Shown here: positions 16,835 to 25,043 of the stretch, one piece after another | Layout: each line of letters starts with the position of its first letter | How positions within the stretch are numbered: position 1 is the stretch's first letter | Assembly (NCBI GenBank): GCA_038043025.1 | Contig: JBBTCW010000073.1 | Span: forward strand, 1-37,551 | DNA from: O2-02-FULL-42-9 sp038043025 | Lineage (GTDB): Bacteria; Pseudomonadota; Gammaproteobacteria; UBA12402 | DNA: 37,551 nucleotides | Direction of reading: 5' to 3' | Notes under the pieces: generated by a model | What the model was told of the DNA's origin: nothing | Seen by the model: only the letters and a program-made list of their open reading frames with translations | The model's database searches: none | Position numbers and translations under genes: made by a program

Positions 16835-18289
16835 TTAAAATGTTTTATATATAAAGGTTGGTGCGGTGTAAATAGCATTAACCATGGCGCCAGTTAGTAA
16901 AAAAATGCCTATACCAAGTGCTATATATTGAAGACAAGATGATCTAATAAGAACTAGCTTGATATCTGTGGTTTTCTCCATCAATAAATCCCAAATAAAA
17001 AATGCACTAGCCAATAAGAATGTTAATAGTATTATATCTATAAATATGGTGAGAAAAAAGCGTCCATTGAAGAAAGCATTGAATTGATTTGTTTTAAGCC
17101 AAAAACAAGTTAAAGCTAAAGCAAAATAGGCTATTGTAAGTCCGCGAGATAGATAATGATATAGTAGATTTTTTTGATATTGATGGTATTTGTTTTTCCC
17201 ATATATTTTTACCATTATTGCTTGATATGCTTTATTAATGCTTGTCCCCAAGCCAAATAGTGTTCCGCAAATGATAAATTGTATTGTGGTAGCATGCCAC
17301 AAGCCTATGATAAAAAAAGTAATAAAGTATGCTATAATGCCGAAATATAATGAAAATTTCGGCTTGTTCCATTGTTTCAACATATATTTTAAAAAAGGAT
17401 AAAATATATAGTTTTTAAACCATGTTGATAATGTTATGTGCCATCTAGACCAAAATTCAAGAAAATTATTTGCAGCAAAGGGCCGATTAAAATTTTCTGG
17501 CAAGTCAAAATAGAATAATTTTCCAATACCAATAATTATATCCATATAGCCTGAGAAATTCATATATAGAAGAAATAAGTAGCTTAATGTAGCAACAGCA
17601 TACCAACACATTAAGCCAATTAATTGAGCATGGATTATATTAAAAGTCGATGGTCGAGCCAATAGAAATTCATGTGCATCAAAAATATATATGGGTACTA
17701 ATTGTGTTAAAATGATAACTTTTATAAAACCCAAGATAATTCTAGCGAAAGCATGATAAACAATATCGTCAGTTAAGGTGGCCTGTGTTAGCGCTTTGTT
17801 TTGAATATGAAAACTTTGAAAACTTTGAATAGGGCCTGAAACAAAATTAAGAAAGAAACAAATGAAATTAAAATAATCTATGGGAGTAATAGGTTGATTA
17901 ATTATACCATCTTTGATATCGATCAATAATTGTATTATACGAAATAAGATATACGATAAACCTATGATTTCAAATTTCTGAGGAAGTGCCGGGAGAAAAT
18001 TAATAATAGTATAGCGTTTAAAGTAGATAAATAATCCTAAGATTAATACAATAAGAGTCCCGAAAGCTTTAGTAGAGGGGTATTTGTATATAATAGCAAT
18101 GCTCAGATAACCTAAGAGTAAGAAACTAAATAATGGGATTAATTGATATAGGGAATGAGCAAAGCTTGAGATAAAAACAAAATTAATAATGGCAATGATA
18201 TAGGGACACCATCTTGTTTTTCTAAATAAATGAAAGATACATAAAGAAATAAAAATAAAAATAAAAAATTCAAATGAGAAAAAAATCAT
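16835..18289 (-). CDS. MBOAT family O-acyltransferase (DltB/AlgI-like)
   Basis: MBOAT proteins such as DltB and AlgI move acyl groups across the inner membrane onto envelope polymers. This 484-residue chain is hydrophobic throughout, with about ten to twelve membrane segments. The conserved stretch EFWSRWHITLSTWFKNYIF and the catalytic-His motif GLWHA (His332) are both present, so it should be active. The next-downstream gene is an SGNH protein and the next-upstream gene an acyl carrier protein, the same partners as in the dlt operon (DltB, DltD, DltC). It reads into the downstream SGNH gene with almost no gap. The acyl donor would be the carrier protein loaded by the FkbH-like enzyme upstream. 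Confidence 0.88.
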   Translation of the reverse strand: MIFFSFEFFIFIFISLCIFHLFRKTRWCPYIIAIINFVFISSFAHSLYQLIPLFSFLLLGYLSIAIIYKYPSTKAFGTLIVLILGLFIYFKRYTIINFLPALPQKFEIIGLSYILFRIIQLLIDIKDGIINQPITPIDYFNFICFFLNFVSGPIQSFQSFHIQNKALTQATLTDDIVYHAFARIILGFIKVIILTQLVPIYIFDAHEFLLARPSTFNIIHAQLIGLMCWYAVATLSYLFLLYMNFSGYMDIIIGIGKLFYFDLPENFNRPFAANNFLEFWSRWHITLSTWFKNYIFYPFLKYMLKQWNKPKFSLYFGIIAYFITFFIIGLWHATTIQFIICGTLFGLGTSINKAYQAIMVKIYGKNKYHQYQKNLLYHYLSRGLTIAYFALALTCFWLKTNQFNAFFNGRFFLTIFIDIILLTFLLASAFFIWDLLMEKTTDIKLVLIRSSCLQYIALGIGIFLLTGAMVNAIYTAPTFIYKTF

Positions 18290-18340
18290 TTTGAGCCATT
18301 TATATGAGTTTATAATTATGAATTTATAATAAAGTTGATA

Positions 18341-18589
18341 TTATGATATTCTTTTTTCGATTAGCTGTATCATTTCGCCAACATTAGACAGCTTCGCTAC
18401 TTCTGCGGTGTTGAGTTCTATATCAAATTCTTTTTCAATAGCGACAATTAGGGAAATATGTATTAATGAGTCCCATGCCTCAATGTTGTCTGCAGATGTA
18501 TTATCCGTGACTTGAATTTCTTCATTATCGAATACTTGTTGGAAAATTTGATTTAACCGCGATTTTATTAGCGCATATTTGCTGCTCAT
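18341..18589 (-). CDS. Acyl carrier protein (DltC-like)
   Basis: The 82-residue chain is an acyl carrier domain. Ser41 in the motif WDSLIHI is the phosphopantetheine attachment site, and the flanking helices are as expected. It lies between the FkbH-like gene (20-base gap) and the MBOAT gene (51-base gap). Stand-alone carriers beside FkbH proteins hold glyceryl or hydroxyacyl units in polyketide pathways. Here the carrier is placed to serve the MBOAT, as DltC does for D-alanine. I infer that it holds the unit loaded by the FkbH-like enzyme. Confidence 0.88.
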   Translation of the reverse strand: MSSKYALIKSRLNQIFQQVFDNEEIQVTDNTSADNIEAWDSLIHISLIVAIEKEFDIELNTAEVAKLSNVGEMIQLIEKRIS

Positions 18590-18609
18590 TTTTATCTCAT
18601 ATTGTTTGA

Positions 18610-20484
18610 TTAATATAATTCTACTTGTTTTATAAAAACTTCATCTAGCATGATACCATCTTTGATATTTAAATGCCAAAATGTTTCTACTTTTTTTTCT
18701 TCTATTTTTATAAAATTTAATTGCTTGTAGAGGTTAGCGACCAGCTTATTCTTTGTTGTTGGCTTGTAACGACCAATTAAAATTTGAAAGTTGTTTTTTT
18801 TGGCTATTGAAATGATATCGTTATATACAAAGTTTTCCATATTTCTGCCTAAAATTCTACAGCTCATAACCCATGAATCAATATGTAATTTATGATTTTT
18901 TTGTTTTTTTAGTATAACTATAGCAATTAAGCCGTTATCGCAACAGCAATCCTTTAGTTTATAATATCTACAGATGATATTCTTATTTTTCATCATATTT
19001 TTCAGCTGTCTTTCGGTATAACGTATTGTGGTTAAATTAAATTGATTGGATTTGTTGATTAATTGTGCGGCTCTCGGCAAATGAAATTCATCTAGATTTT
19101 TTGCGATTGCTTCCATTTGTAGTGTTTGTAAGTATTGTGATATGCTGCCGAGGCTATGTTTTAAATTTTGATGTGTTTTGTAAGCGCGATACATTTTTGT
19201 TCTTAATTTATCTTCTTCTGAGAGATAGTTGAGTTCAAAATAACGCTGTGCATCTAGGGTTCTAATATAAGAAGCGGGATCGTTAGATATTTCTGGGATA
19301 GCTATCGTCTCGAGAGTATTTCGTACTAATTGACGTTCTGATGGATTATCATCTATAAATACCATTGATTTTAGATCTATATTTAAAAAATTAGATATTT
19401 CTCGAATATTGTCTGCTTTGTTTTTCCAGTTTGCCATGAACATTGTAATATCATCTAATTTGAGTACCATGTTTGGATGATGTTCGAAAGGTAATTTGGC
19501 AATCTCTTCTTCGTTTTTGCTGCATACCGTTAAGATAATACCTCTGTCCTTTAGTTGTTTGATATATTTTTGAAAATCTGTGAAAGCTTCTCCGTCGGAA
19601 CCATATCCCAGTCGAATGCCAGATAAGCCCTCGTCACCTATGTTTCCACCCCATAAAACATTATCTAAATCCAAAACCAAACATTTTTTTGCATGACCTT
19701 TTATCCCAGCTATTAATCGTGCACCATGAAAGGCAACTAAACCAACAGCATCAAAAGAAAAAGCATGTTTAGAATGATACCAAAATTTTTCATCGAACCA
19801 TTGATGTTTTCCGAATAGCGATGAAATATAATCTATATCTAGTAAACTCACGTCCGGCATGACGGCTTCAGCGAGTTGATTATTAAAATTTCTGATATAA
19901 TTTATTTGTCCCCAATGTATAGTTGATTCAAAATTTCCAAAAACACGTTCTAAGGGTAATTCAGCATTATTTTGAATAATGTAAGCAGATGAGTGAGCTT
20001 GTATATTATTCCATAAGCTTTTAAAGTGCTGAACATGGTTACTGATAGCTTGTCTGATAGATGTTTTATCGCAATTATGAGTTGCATTAATTTTTAGATC
20101 TCTATAATTAGAAAAAATCCATATAATGTCTGGGTGAAAGGTATAAAGTTTACCAGTATGATTTAGGATGCTTTGCTCCATAGCATTAACTTCTACTAAA
20201 TATAGTATTGCATTAAATCCTATTATGGCCATCCATAAGCGAAAAATATCTGAAAAATGGCTTATTGTACTCGTTGAAATTATAGCGATTTTAATTGGTA
20301 TTAAATTTAATTGATCTAAATGTAGAGTATCTAAAAGATATTTATATTGAAGTTGTATGTGGAAGGGGTCGGAAACATTCGCGATTAATTGTAGCTCATA
20401 AAAAGCAGCTTGATTTTTTTTTGTTTTAATTAAATGTTTTATTTTTTTTAGGGCAGCAAGTTGTGTGTCATTATTTGTCGACAT
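18610..20484 (-). CDS. FkbH-like HAD enzyme loading an acyl carrier
   Basis: FkbH proteins take a glyceryl group from 1,3-bisphosphoglycerate, dephosphorylate it and load it on an acyl carrier protein. This 624-residue chain has an N-terminal region of about 260 residues (SGNH-like in this family). The HAD domain has motif I DLDNVLWGG (Asp272 and Asp274), motif II TVCSKNEE and motif IV FIDDNPSER. A C-terminal GNAT-like region follows. The usual Thr after DxDN is Val here, a change next to but not at the catalytic aspartates. It overlaps the upstream radical SAM gene by 14 bases, and the carrier gene follows. Glyceryl is the expected unit, but the exact acyl group is inferred. Confidence 0.87.
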   Translation of the reverse strand: MSTNNDTQLAALKKIKHLIKTKKNQAAFYELQLIANVSDPFHIQLQYKYLLDTLHLDQLNLIPIKIAIISTSTISHFSDIFRLWMAIIGFNAILYLVEVNAMEQSILNHTGKLYTFHPDIIWIFSNYRDLKINATHNCDKTSIRQAISNHVQHFKSLWNNIQAHSSAYIIQNNAELPLERVFGNFESTIHWGQINYIRNFNNQLAEAVMPDVSLLDIDYISSLFGKHQWFDEKFWYHSKHAFSFDAVGLVAFHGARLIAGIKGHAKKCLVLDLDNVLWGGNIGDEGLSGIRLGYGSDGEAFTDFQKYIKQLKDRGIILTVCSKNEEEIAKLPFEHHPNMVLKLDDITMFMANWKNKADNIREISNFLNIDLKSMVFIDDNPSERQLVRNTLETIAIPEISNDPASYIRTLDAQRYFELNYLSEEDKLRTKMYRAYKTHQNLKHSLGSISQYLQTLQMEAIAKNLDEFHLPRAAQLINKSNQFNLTTIRYTERQLKNMMKNKNIICRYYKLKDCCCDNGLIAIVILKKQKNHKLHIDSWVMSCRILGRNMENFVYNDIISIAKKNNFQILIGRYKPTTKNKLVANLYKQLNFIKIEEKKVETFWHLNIKDGIMLDEVFIKQVELY

Positions 20485-22105
20485 TTTGAAAGTGCCTGCA
20501 ATTTATTTTATCTATTAAACGTTTGTATGTAGAGGTATTATTGAAGTCCCCATTTATTTGAGCGATCATTACTGTATTAATTTCTTTTTGTAGGCTTGCA
20601 ATTTTTTCCATAGAAAAACCCCGATCGAAGAGATAAGCTATATACCATAAACTAGTGTCTGGATCAATAAAAATCGAATTTTTTATTTGTTTCAGCATGG
20701 ATATTTTGTGATCATATGCTTCGTCGGAATTCATTGTATTATGTGACCAGGAAGAGCCTATTCCTGTTAATCCGTGATTTTCTCTTTGCTGATAAATCGC
20801 AGTATTTTTTATATAGAAAAATTCTTTTAAAGTATAAAAGTCAATATCTAGATTTTCAATAAAATCGATATTATCTTGTAAAGTATCCGGGGTTTCTCCG
20901 GGGAATCCGATTACGAAAGCTGCCATGATGGTGATGTTATATTTTTTTAAATAGTTTATTCCTCGTATGTATTCTTGTTGGGTTGCTTGTTTGTTCATGT
21001 TTTTCAAAATTTTGTTATTAGCTGATTCAATGCCGAGGTACACGGCTTGGCATCCTGATTGTTTCATTAATTTTGCAGTATTCTCATCGATAAATTGCAC
21101 TCTTAAAAAGGAGAACCAGTTAAAATTATAATTGGAGAGTATTTGGCATATTTTTTTAAATCGTTTTATTGGAACATTGAATGTGTCATCTATGAATATA
21201 ATATTTTTGATTTTTTTATTTGAATGTGCTGCTTGTAGTTGTTGCTCTACTGCATAAATTGGCATGGTATTATAATGTTCTGCCAGTCCAGGATAAGAAC
21301 AGAATGCACAATGGAATGGACATCCTGAAGAAGTTCGTAGTTGAAGTGTATGATGCATAAATGGAAATTTTAGTGTTTGTTGCCGCTTAGACCGATTATT
21401 TGAGGTTTGAGGGGGGTAAGTGGGTTTTGTCGGAATGAAATGATCGTTTTGTTTAGTGTTAGTAATTAAATTATTTAGCATATCATTGTTTTTTGGATAT
21501 TTTTTTCTGAGGATTAAATTTTTTAGATCAGCGTCGGAATTAAAGTTGTGTATTGTAAAATCAATAGAATATTTCTTCATAAAATCCATCAGCGACTTTT
21601 GCTTTTTTAATTGCAGTTGGTTGTTGATAAAAGCACCCCCCAATACGATTGATACGTTTGGATAAGTTTGTTTTAACTGTTTAACGAGACGAGTGATTTC
21701 TGAGTAATTTAAATGAAAAGTTGTTGAGATTCCTACCAATGGTTTTATATAGCTATTATTATATTTTTCACAAAAAAGATCCCATTCCGCATCAAAGTTA
21801 TTAATAATAAAAGTTTTGATATTATATTCTGCTAAATAAGTAGCTAAATTTGTTCCGACAAAACCTGGTAAATTCCAAATGCTGAACAATTTACGACGTT
21901 CGATACAACTAGCATCTGACCAACCTTGATTAAAAGTTAATTGATTTAGAAGGTCAAGATGAGAGATGAAGCGGTTTTTATAATAGACCATTCGAGGGTA
22001 AACTAATTTTTTATATAATGGTAAACGCTCTAATGGTAGCGAGGAATATTTGTTATAATCGACTAACTCCGATTGAGAAATGATAATAAAATCGTATTGA
22101 AACAT
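20471..22105 (-). CDS. B12-binding-type radical SAM enzyme
   Basis: The 544-residue chain has the radical SAM cluster motif CxxxCxxC at Cys262, Cys266 and Cys269. The preceding domain has the VLGGAFINN stretch typical of B12-binding radical SAM proteins. Later motifs fit the family, including AAFVIGFPGET after the TIM-barrel strands. Members methylate unreactive carbons or carry out ring and chain rearrangements. The N-terminus is poorly conserved and I cannot assign the substrate. It starts eight bases after the MaoC-like gene and overlaps the FkbH-like gene by 14 bases, so it belongs to the same transcript. It may modify the carbon unit or glycan made by this cluster. Confidence 0.83.
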   Translation of the reverse strand: MFQYDFIIISQSELVDYNKYSSLPLERLPLYKKLVYPRMVYYKNRFISHLDLLNQLTFNQGWSDASCIERRKLFSIWNLPGFVGTNLATYLAEYNIKTFIINNFDAEWDLFCEKYNNSYIKPLVGISTTFHLNYSEITRLVKQLKQTYPNVSIVLGGAFINNQLQLKKQKSLMDFMKKYSIDFTIHNFNSDADLKNLILRKKYPKNNDMLNNLITNTKQNDHFIPTKPTYPPQTSNNRSKRQQTLKFPFMHHTLQLRTSSGCPFHCAFCSYPGLAEHYNTMPIYAVEQQLQAAHSNKKIKNIIFIDDTFNVPIKRFKKICQILSNYNFNWFSFLRVQFIDENTAKLMKQSGCQAVYLGIESANNKILKNMNKQATQQEYIRGINYLKKYNITIMAAFVIGFPGETPDTLQDNIDFIENLDIDFYTLKEFFYIKNTAIYQQRENHGLTGIGSSWSHNTMNSDEAYDHKISMLKQIKNSIFIDPDTSLWYIAYLFDRGFSMEKIASLQKEINTVMIAQINGDFNNTSTYKRLIDKINCRHFQNVDK

Positions 22106-22113
22106 GGTTGTGC

Positions 22114-22542
22114 CTAGTGAGTTAATTTAACTAGTATTTTTGCTTTTACATGTATTTGCTGAATATTTTCTGTTGATTTTATTTTGGATTTAATGATCAA
22201 CGTCTGCGTACTATATGAAATTTGATCTATGATTGCACTGATGTGTAGCTTGTCATCGATATGTACTGGGGAAACAAATTGAGCAGCTATGGATAGGAGA
22301 AGAGCGTTTTCTCCGGGAAAATGCATGCCGATTAATCGTGATATCAGTCCAAGTAATAATGTTCCATGAACTACCCGGCTGTGAAAGCCTCGATTTTTGG
22401 CAAAATTTTCTTGCATATGTAGAGGGCTAAAATCGCCGGATAGTTTGGCAAAATCATCCACCATCTTTGTAGTAATGATTTTATCAAATGAAAAACGATC
22501 TCCAATTGATAAATCATTTATGTTTAATGTTGCTATATTCAT
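22114..22542 (-). CDS. MaoC-like hot-dog fold (R)-hydratase/dehydratase
   Basis: The 142-residue chain matches the single hot-dog MaoC family, with catalytic motif SGDFSPLH (Asp37 and His42) and the following GFHSRVVHGTLLLGLISRL helix. Family members hydrate enoyl-CoA or enoyl-ACP, or dehydrate 3-hydroxyacyl substrates. It is the first gene of the AT-rich cluster and probably starts its transcript; AAGG lies nine bases before the ATG. Its presence suggests that the acyl unit made here is more than plain glyceryl, or that the enzyme serves general acyl metabolism. The substrate cannot be told from sequence. Confidence 0.85.
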   Translation of the reverse strand: MNIATLNINDLSIGDRFSFDKIITTKMVDDFAKLSGDFSPLHMQENFAKNRGFHSRVVHGTLLLGLISRLIGMHFPGENALLLSIAAQFVSPVHIDDKLHISAIIDQISYSTQTLIIKSKIKSTENIQQIHVKAKILVKLTH

Positions 22543-22971
22543 TAACTTTTGCCTTTATCTAATCTCGCATTTCCCAGATGATGTTATTTTTGTTTGATAT
22601 GCAAAGAATTTTACCCCTTATTTTTAAGAAATCATCAAAAATTTTCAATTAACAGGAATTACCGGGCTAATCAAAAAATCCACCCAATTAAGTGAAGAAA
22701 AAACGCATCTACATACTGCATATAGCGTATTTAAAGCAGTCTCTTACATTGGGTTATTGGTTCAATTTGTATCGAAAACGTTCCAATGCTGACCAAGAAG
22801 ATGAGAGCAGCAGGTGTTTAAATAATAATCTACATTGTTTCTGCATATGCTCAGCTGCTTCATTATCAGTCATAGCATTGGCCAAGCCACCTAATTTTTT
22901 AAATAGGATGTCGTTTTCTAAATGATTTATTTCCGTTTCTGGTAAATGCCATTCTAACAATGAATACCAGC
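22543..22971. other. Gene-poor gap between the AT-rich cluster and the Hyf-like operon
   Basis: This stretch should hold the minus-strand promoter of the MaoC-led cluster in its first 140 bases. A poor candidate is TAAAAT near 22616 with TTGATG about 19 bases upstream on that strand. The only open frame is the doubtful small one at 22754-22960. I see no tRNA and no strong terminator. Confidence 0.4.
22754..22960 (-). CDS. Small doubtful ORF after hyfI
   Basis: A 68-codon frame begins with TTG, 11 bases after hyfI ends, and could be the last gene of that operon. The frame stays open upstream through the repeat at 22976-22987 into the end of hyfI, so the true start is uncertain. The product is Leu/Glu/His-rich with predicted helices, no signal peptide and no motif I recognise. 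It may be a small accessory protein, a gene remnant or an accidental frame. No ribosome site supports the start. Confidence 0.3.
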   Translation of the reverse strand: MLEWHLPETEINHLENDILFKKLGGLANAMTDNEAAEHMQKQCRLLFKHLLLSSSWSALERFRYKLNQ

Positions 22972-23493
22972 TTATCTCTGAGCTGAGATCGAGCCAAGGG
23001 CTATTAAGATACCGCTCATGATATCAATGGGCGTTGGCGGGCATCCTTTAATCACGTAATTGACGGGGACGACTTCGTTAACGGCGTTTATAATGGCGTA
23101 AGAATCTTTGAAGACGCCGCCACCGTGTGCGCAGTTTCCTATGGCAATCACTAGTTTAGGAAATGGCATAGCCTCGTATGTTTTTAATAAAGCATCACGC
23201 ATATTTTTAGAAACAGGGCCGGTGACCAGTAACATATCTGCGTGGCGAGGGCTGGCGACAAAATGTATGCCAAATTGTTCAATGTTGTAGTAAGGATTAT
23301 TGATGGCTTGAATTTCTAATTCACAGCCGTTGCAGGAACCTGCATCGACCAGTCGAATGGCTAATGCGCGATTAAATTGTTTTTTTATTTTTTTAGATAA
23401 AGCTTCCCCGACTTGTTGCATATTATCGCGAGTAGGCATCAAAGTTTCAGTTTGAATTTTTGATTTAATGATATTTTTTATCAGTTGCCACAT
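22972..23493 (-). CDS. hyfI: HyfI/NuoB-like small iron-sulfur subunit
   Basis: This is the small (20 kDa-type) subunit of a complex I/group 4 hydrogenase-like machine. It carries the single [4Fe-4S] cluster next to the large subunit. All four cluster cysteines are visible: Cys54 and Cys57 (CNGCE), Cys121 (GNCAHGGG) and Cys151 (GCPPTP). The 173-residue length is normal for the family, and there is no membrane segment. AAGG lies six bases before the ATG. Its last codons run into a copy of the CTCTGAGCTGAG repeat, which supplies the stop. The cluster should be functional, in contrast to the large subunit's metal site. Confidence 0.9.
   Translation of the reverse strand: MWQLIKNIIKSKIQTETLMPTRDNMQQVGEALSKKIKKQFNRALAIRLVDAGSCNGCELEIQAINNPYYNIEQFGIHFVASPRHADMLLVTGPVSKNMRDALLKTYEAMPFPKLVIAIGNCAHGGGVFKDSYAIINAVNEVVPVNYVIKGCPPTPIDIMSGILIALGSISAQR
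22976..22987 (+). repeat. CTCTGAGCTGAG repeat copy 3, overlapping the hyfI 3' end
   Basis: The core is identical to copies 1, 2 and 4. Here the flanks are ATCTC on the left and GAGAT on the right, so the arms remain complementary although one base pair differs from copies 1 and 2 (T-A instead of C-G). On the minus strand it encodes the last residues of HyfI and part of a second open frame. Confidence 0.55.
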
Positions 23494-23501
23494 AAAAAAC
23501 C

Positions 23502-25040
23502 TTAACTATCTTGTCCACTATAACTTAAATTGAATGACTTATTGATAAGCGGAAAATCTGCTACAATATTGTTGAGTATCGCATACTCAACCGCTAACCA
23601 ATTTTGCCAAGAAGGGTCATGAAAATGGCACCATTCTACACGATTGTTGTCTAATGACACGATCACGGTGACAGACCCTCGAAAACCCTCAACGATCCCG
23701 ATACCGATGTGAGTGGGTGATGGGCGTTCATCTGCATGGATGGGTGACTCATTAGCCTCTCGTTGTTCGATAAATTTTCGGATTAAATGAATACTCTCAA
23801 GACTTTCTTTAAATCGAATGGCTACTCTTGCGGCAACATCGCCCGTGGTTGTCGAGCATGCTGAAATAAAATTTGGTATCATACTATCAGCGGGAAACCA
23901 GCGTCTTAGATCGAGATCTATGCCGGATGCTTTGGCGGCAAGACCCAACAGTCCCAGTTGATGAGCTTGTTCTGTTGATATCATGCCAGTGGTTTGTAGT
24001 CTATCTTGTAATCCACCGTCTGTTTCTACGATTTTATGTAATGATCGCAATTTTTTTTCTATTTCAATCAATTCAGCGATCATTGCTTTAAGTGATGCAT
24101 CCGTGAGTAGCATTTGTTGTGAAAACGGAGTGATACAATCCATCATATATCGATGTTTCATGTAACGAGCGTTATATTGCAGCATTTGTTCTTTTAGACA
24201 ACTGAAAGAGGATTGCAGAGCGGGAAGTCCCGCGTCATTGATAATAGCGCCAATATCACCGATATGATTCATTAAGCGTTCTCGTTCTAAGCATATGTTG
24301 CGTTCGAGTGCGATATTGAAATGGACGGGTCCATTCTTACTTTGTTCACAAGCTTGAGCAAATGCAATCGCATAGGCGACGGTACTATCACCGCTGATGC
24401 GACCCATCAGGTGAAGTGCTTCATCAATGGATTTATTTTTTAAAAGTTGGTGGATTCCTTTGTGCGTATAACCTAAGCGTTCTTCTAATTTTAATAAGCG
24501 CTCTCCAACGACCGAAAATCTAAAGTGACCGGGTTCGATAATTCCAGCGTGTACGGGGCCGACAGGAATTTCATGTACACCATTGCCGGTTACTTTTTTA
24601 AATGCATAATGTTGTTTGCGTGCTGGCTTAGACATGCGGCCATCGTTTAAAATTCCAAGGGGAAAATATCCGTGATTCAGCCAATAACGTTTGTCTTTAA
24701 AGTGTCGAGTTGGAATGCGAGTCAGTTCATAGATAGCGCGTTGCAAACGATTGCAAACAGGAAATGGATTGCTTAAATCAACCAGCGCTGGCAATTTTTG
24801 TTTTAGAGGGGATTGAACGCAATAAATGCCTTTATCGGGCAATAAATATAATGTAAACCAATGGGTAGTTTGCATCGTTTTGTTCGGCGCTACCCATTCC
24901 GTCAGCAACACGCCTTGGTTGTGTTTGATGAACGTGGCAATATTTAATTGTTCTGATAGCGGTGCGTCTAAAAAGTGTAAGTATTTTTCCTTTGAGAATA
25001 GTGTTGAGTGAGTGATATATTGTTTTAAGTAGTTCATCAT
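23502..25040 (-). CDS. hyfG: HyfG-like large subunit lacking both nickel-binding CxxC motifs
   Basis: The 512-residue chain has the N-terminal NuoC-like part and the C-terminal NuoD/large-hydrogenase part fused, as in HycE and HyfG. The first active-site motif, normally RICGIC, reads RISGDS (Ser216, Ser219). The second, normally DPCYSC near the end, reads NLSYSG (Ser506, Gly509). All four nickel-ligating cysteines are therefore gone while the surroundings stay conserved, for example HAGIIEPGHFRFS before the first. It cannot bind a NiFe centre and is unlikely to be a hydrogenase. Such degenerate relatives are known as energy-converting hydrogenase-related (Ehr) complexes. AAGGA lies nine bases before the ATG. 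Confidence 0.9.
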   Translation of the reverse strand: MMNYLKQYITHSTLFSKEKYLHFLDAPLSEQLNIATFIKHNQGVLLTEWVAPNKTMQTTHWFTLYLLPDKGIYCVQSPLKQKLPALVDLSNPFPVCNRLQRAIYELTRIPTRHFKDKRYWLNHGYFPLGILNDGRMSKPARKQHYAFKKVTGNGVHEIPVGPVHAGIIEPGHFRFSVVGERLLKLEERLGYTHKGIHQLLKNKSIDEALHLMGRISGDSTVAYAIAFAQACEQSKNGPVHFNIALERNICLERERLMNHIGDIGAIINDAGLPALQSSFSCLKEQMLQYNARYMKHRYMMDCITPFSQQMLLTDASLKAMIAELIEIEKKLRSLHKIVETDGGLQDRLQTTGMISTEQAHQLGLLGLAAKASGIDLDLRRWFPADSMIPNFISACSTTTGDVAARVAIRFKESLESIHLIRKFIEQREANESPIHADERPSPTHIGIGIVEGFRGSVTVIVSLDNNRVEWCHFHDPSWQNWLAVEYAILNNIVADFPLINKSFNLSYSGQDS

Positions 25041-25043
25041 GAT

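Noticed and set aside
14865..18589. Canonical D-alanine dlt operon
   Set aside because: No DltA-type adenylating enzyme is present; an FkbH-like enzyme stands in its place, so D-alanine is unlikely.
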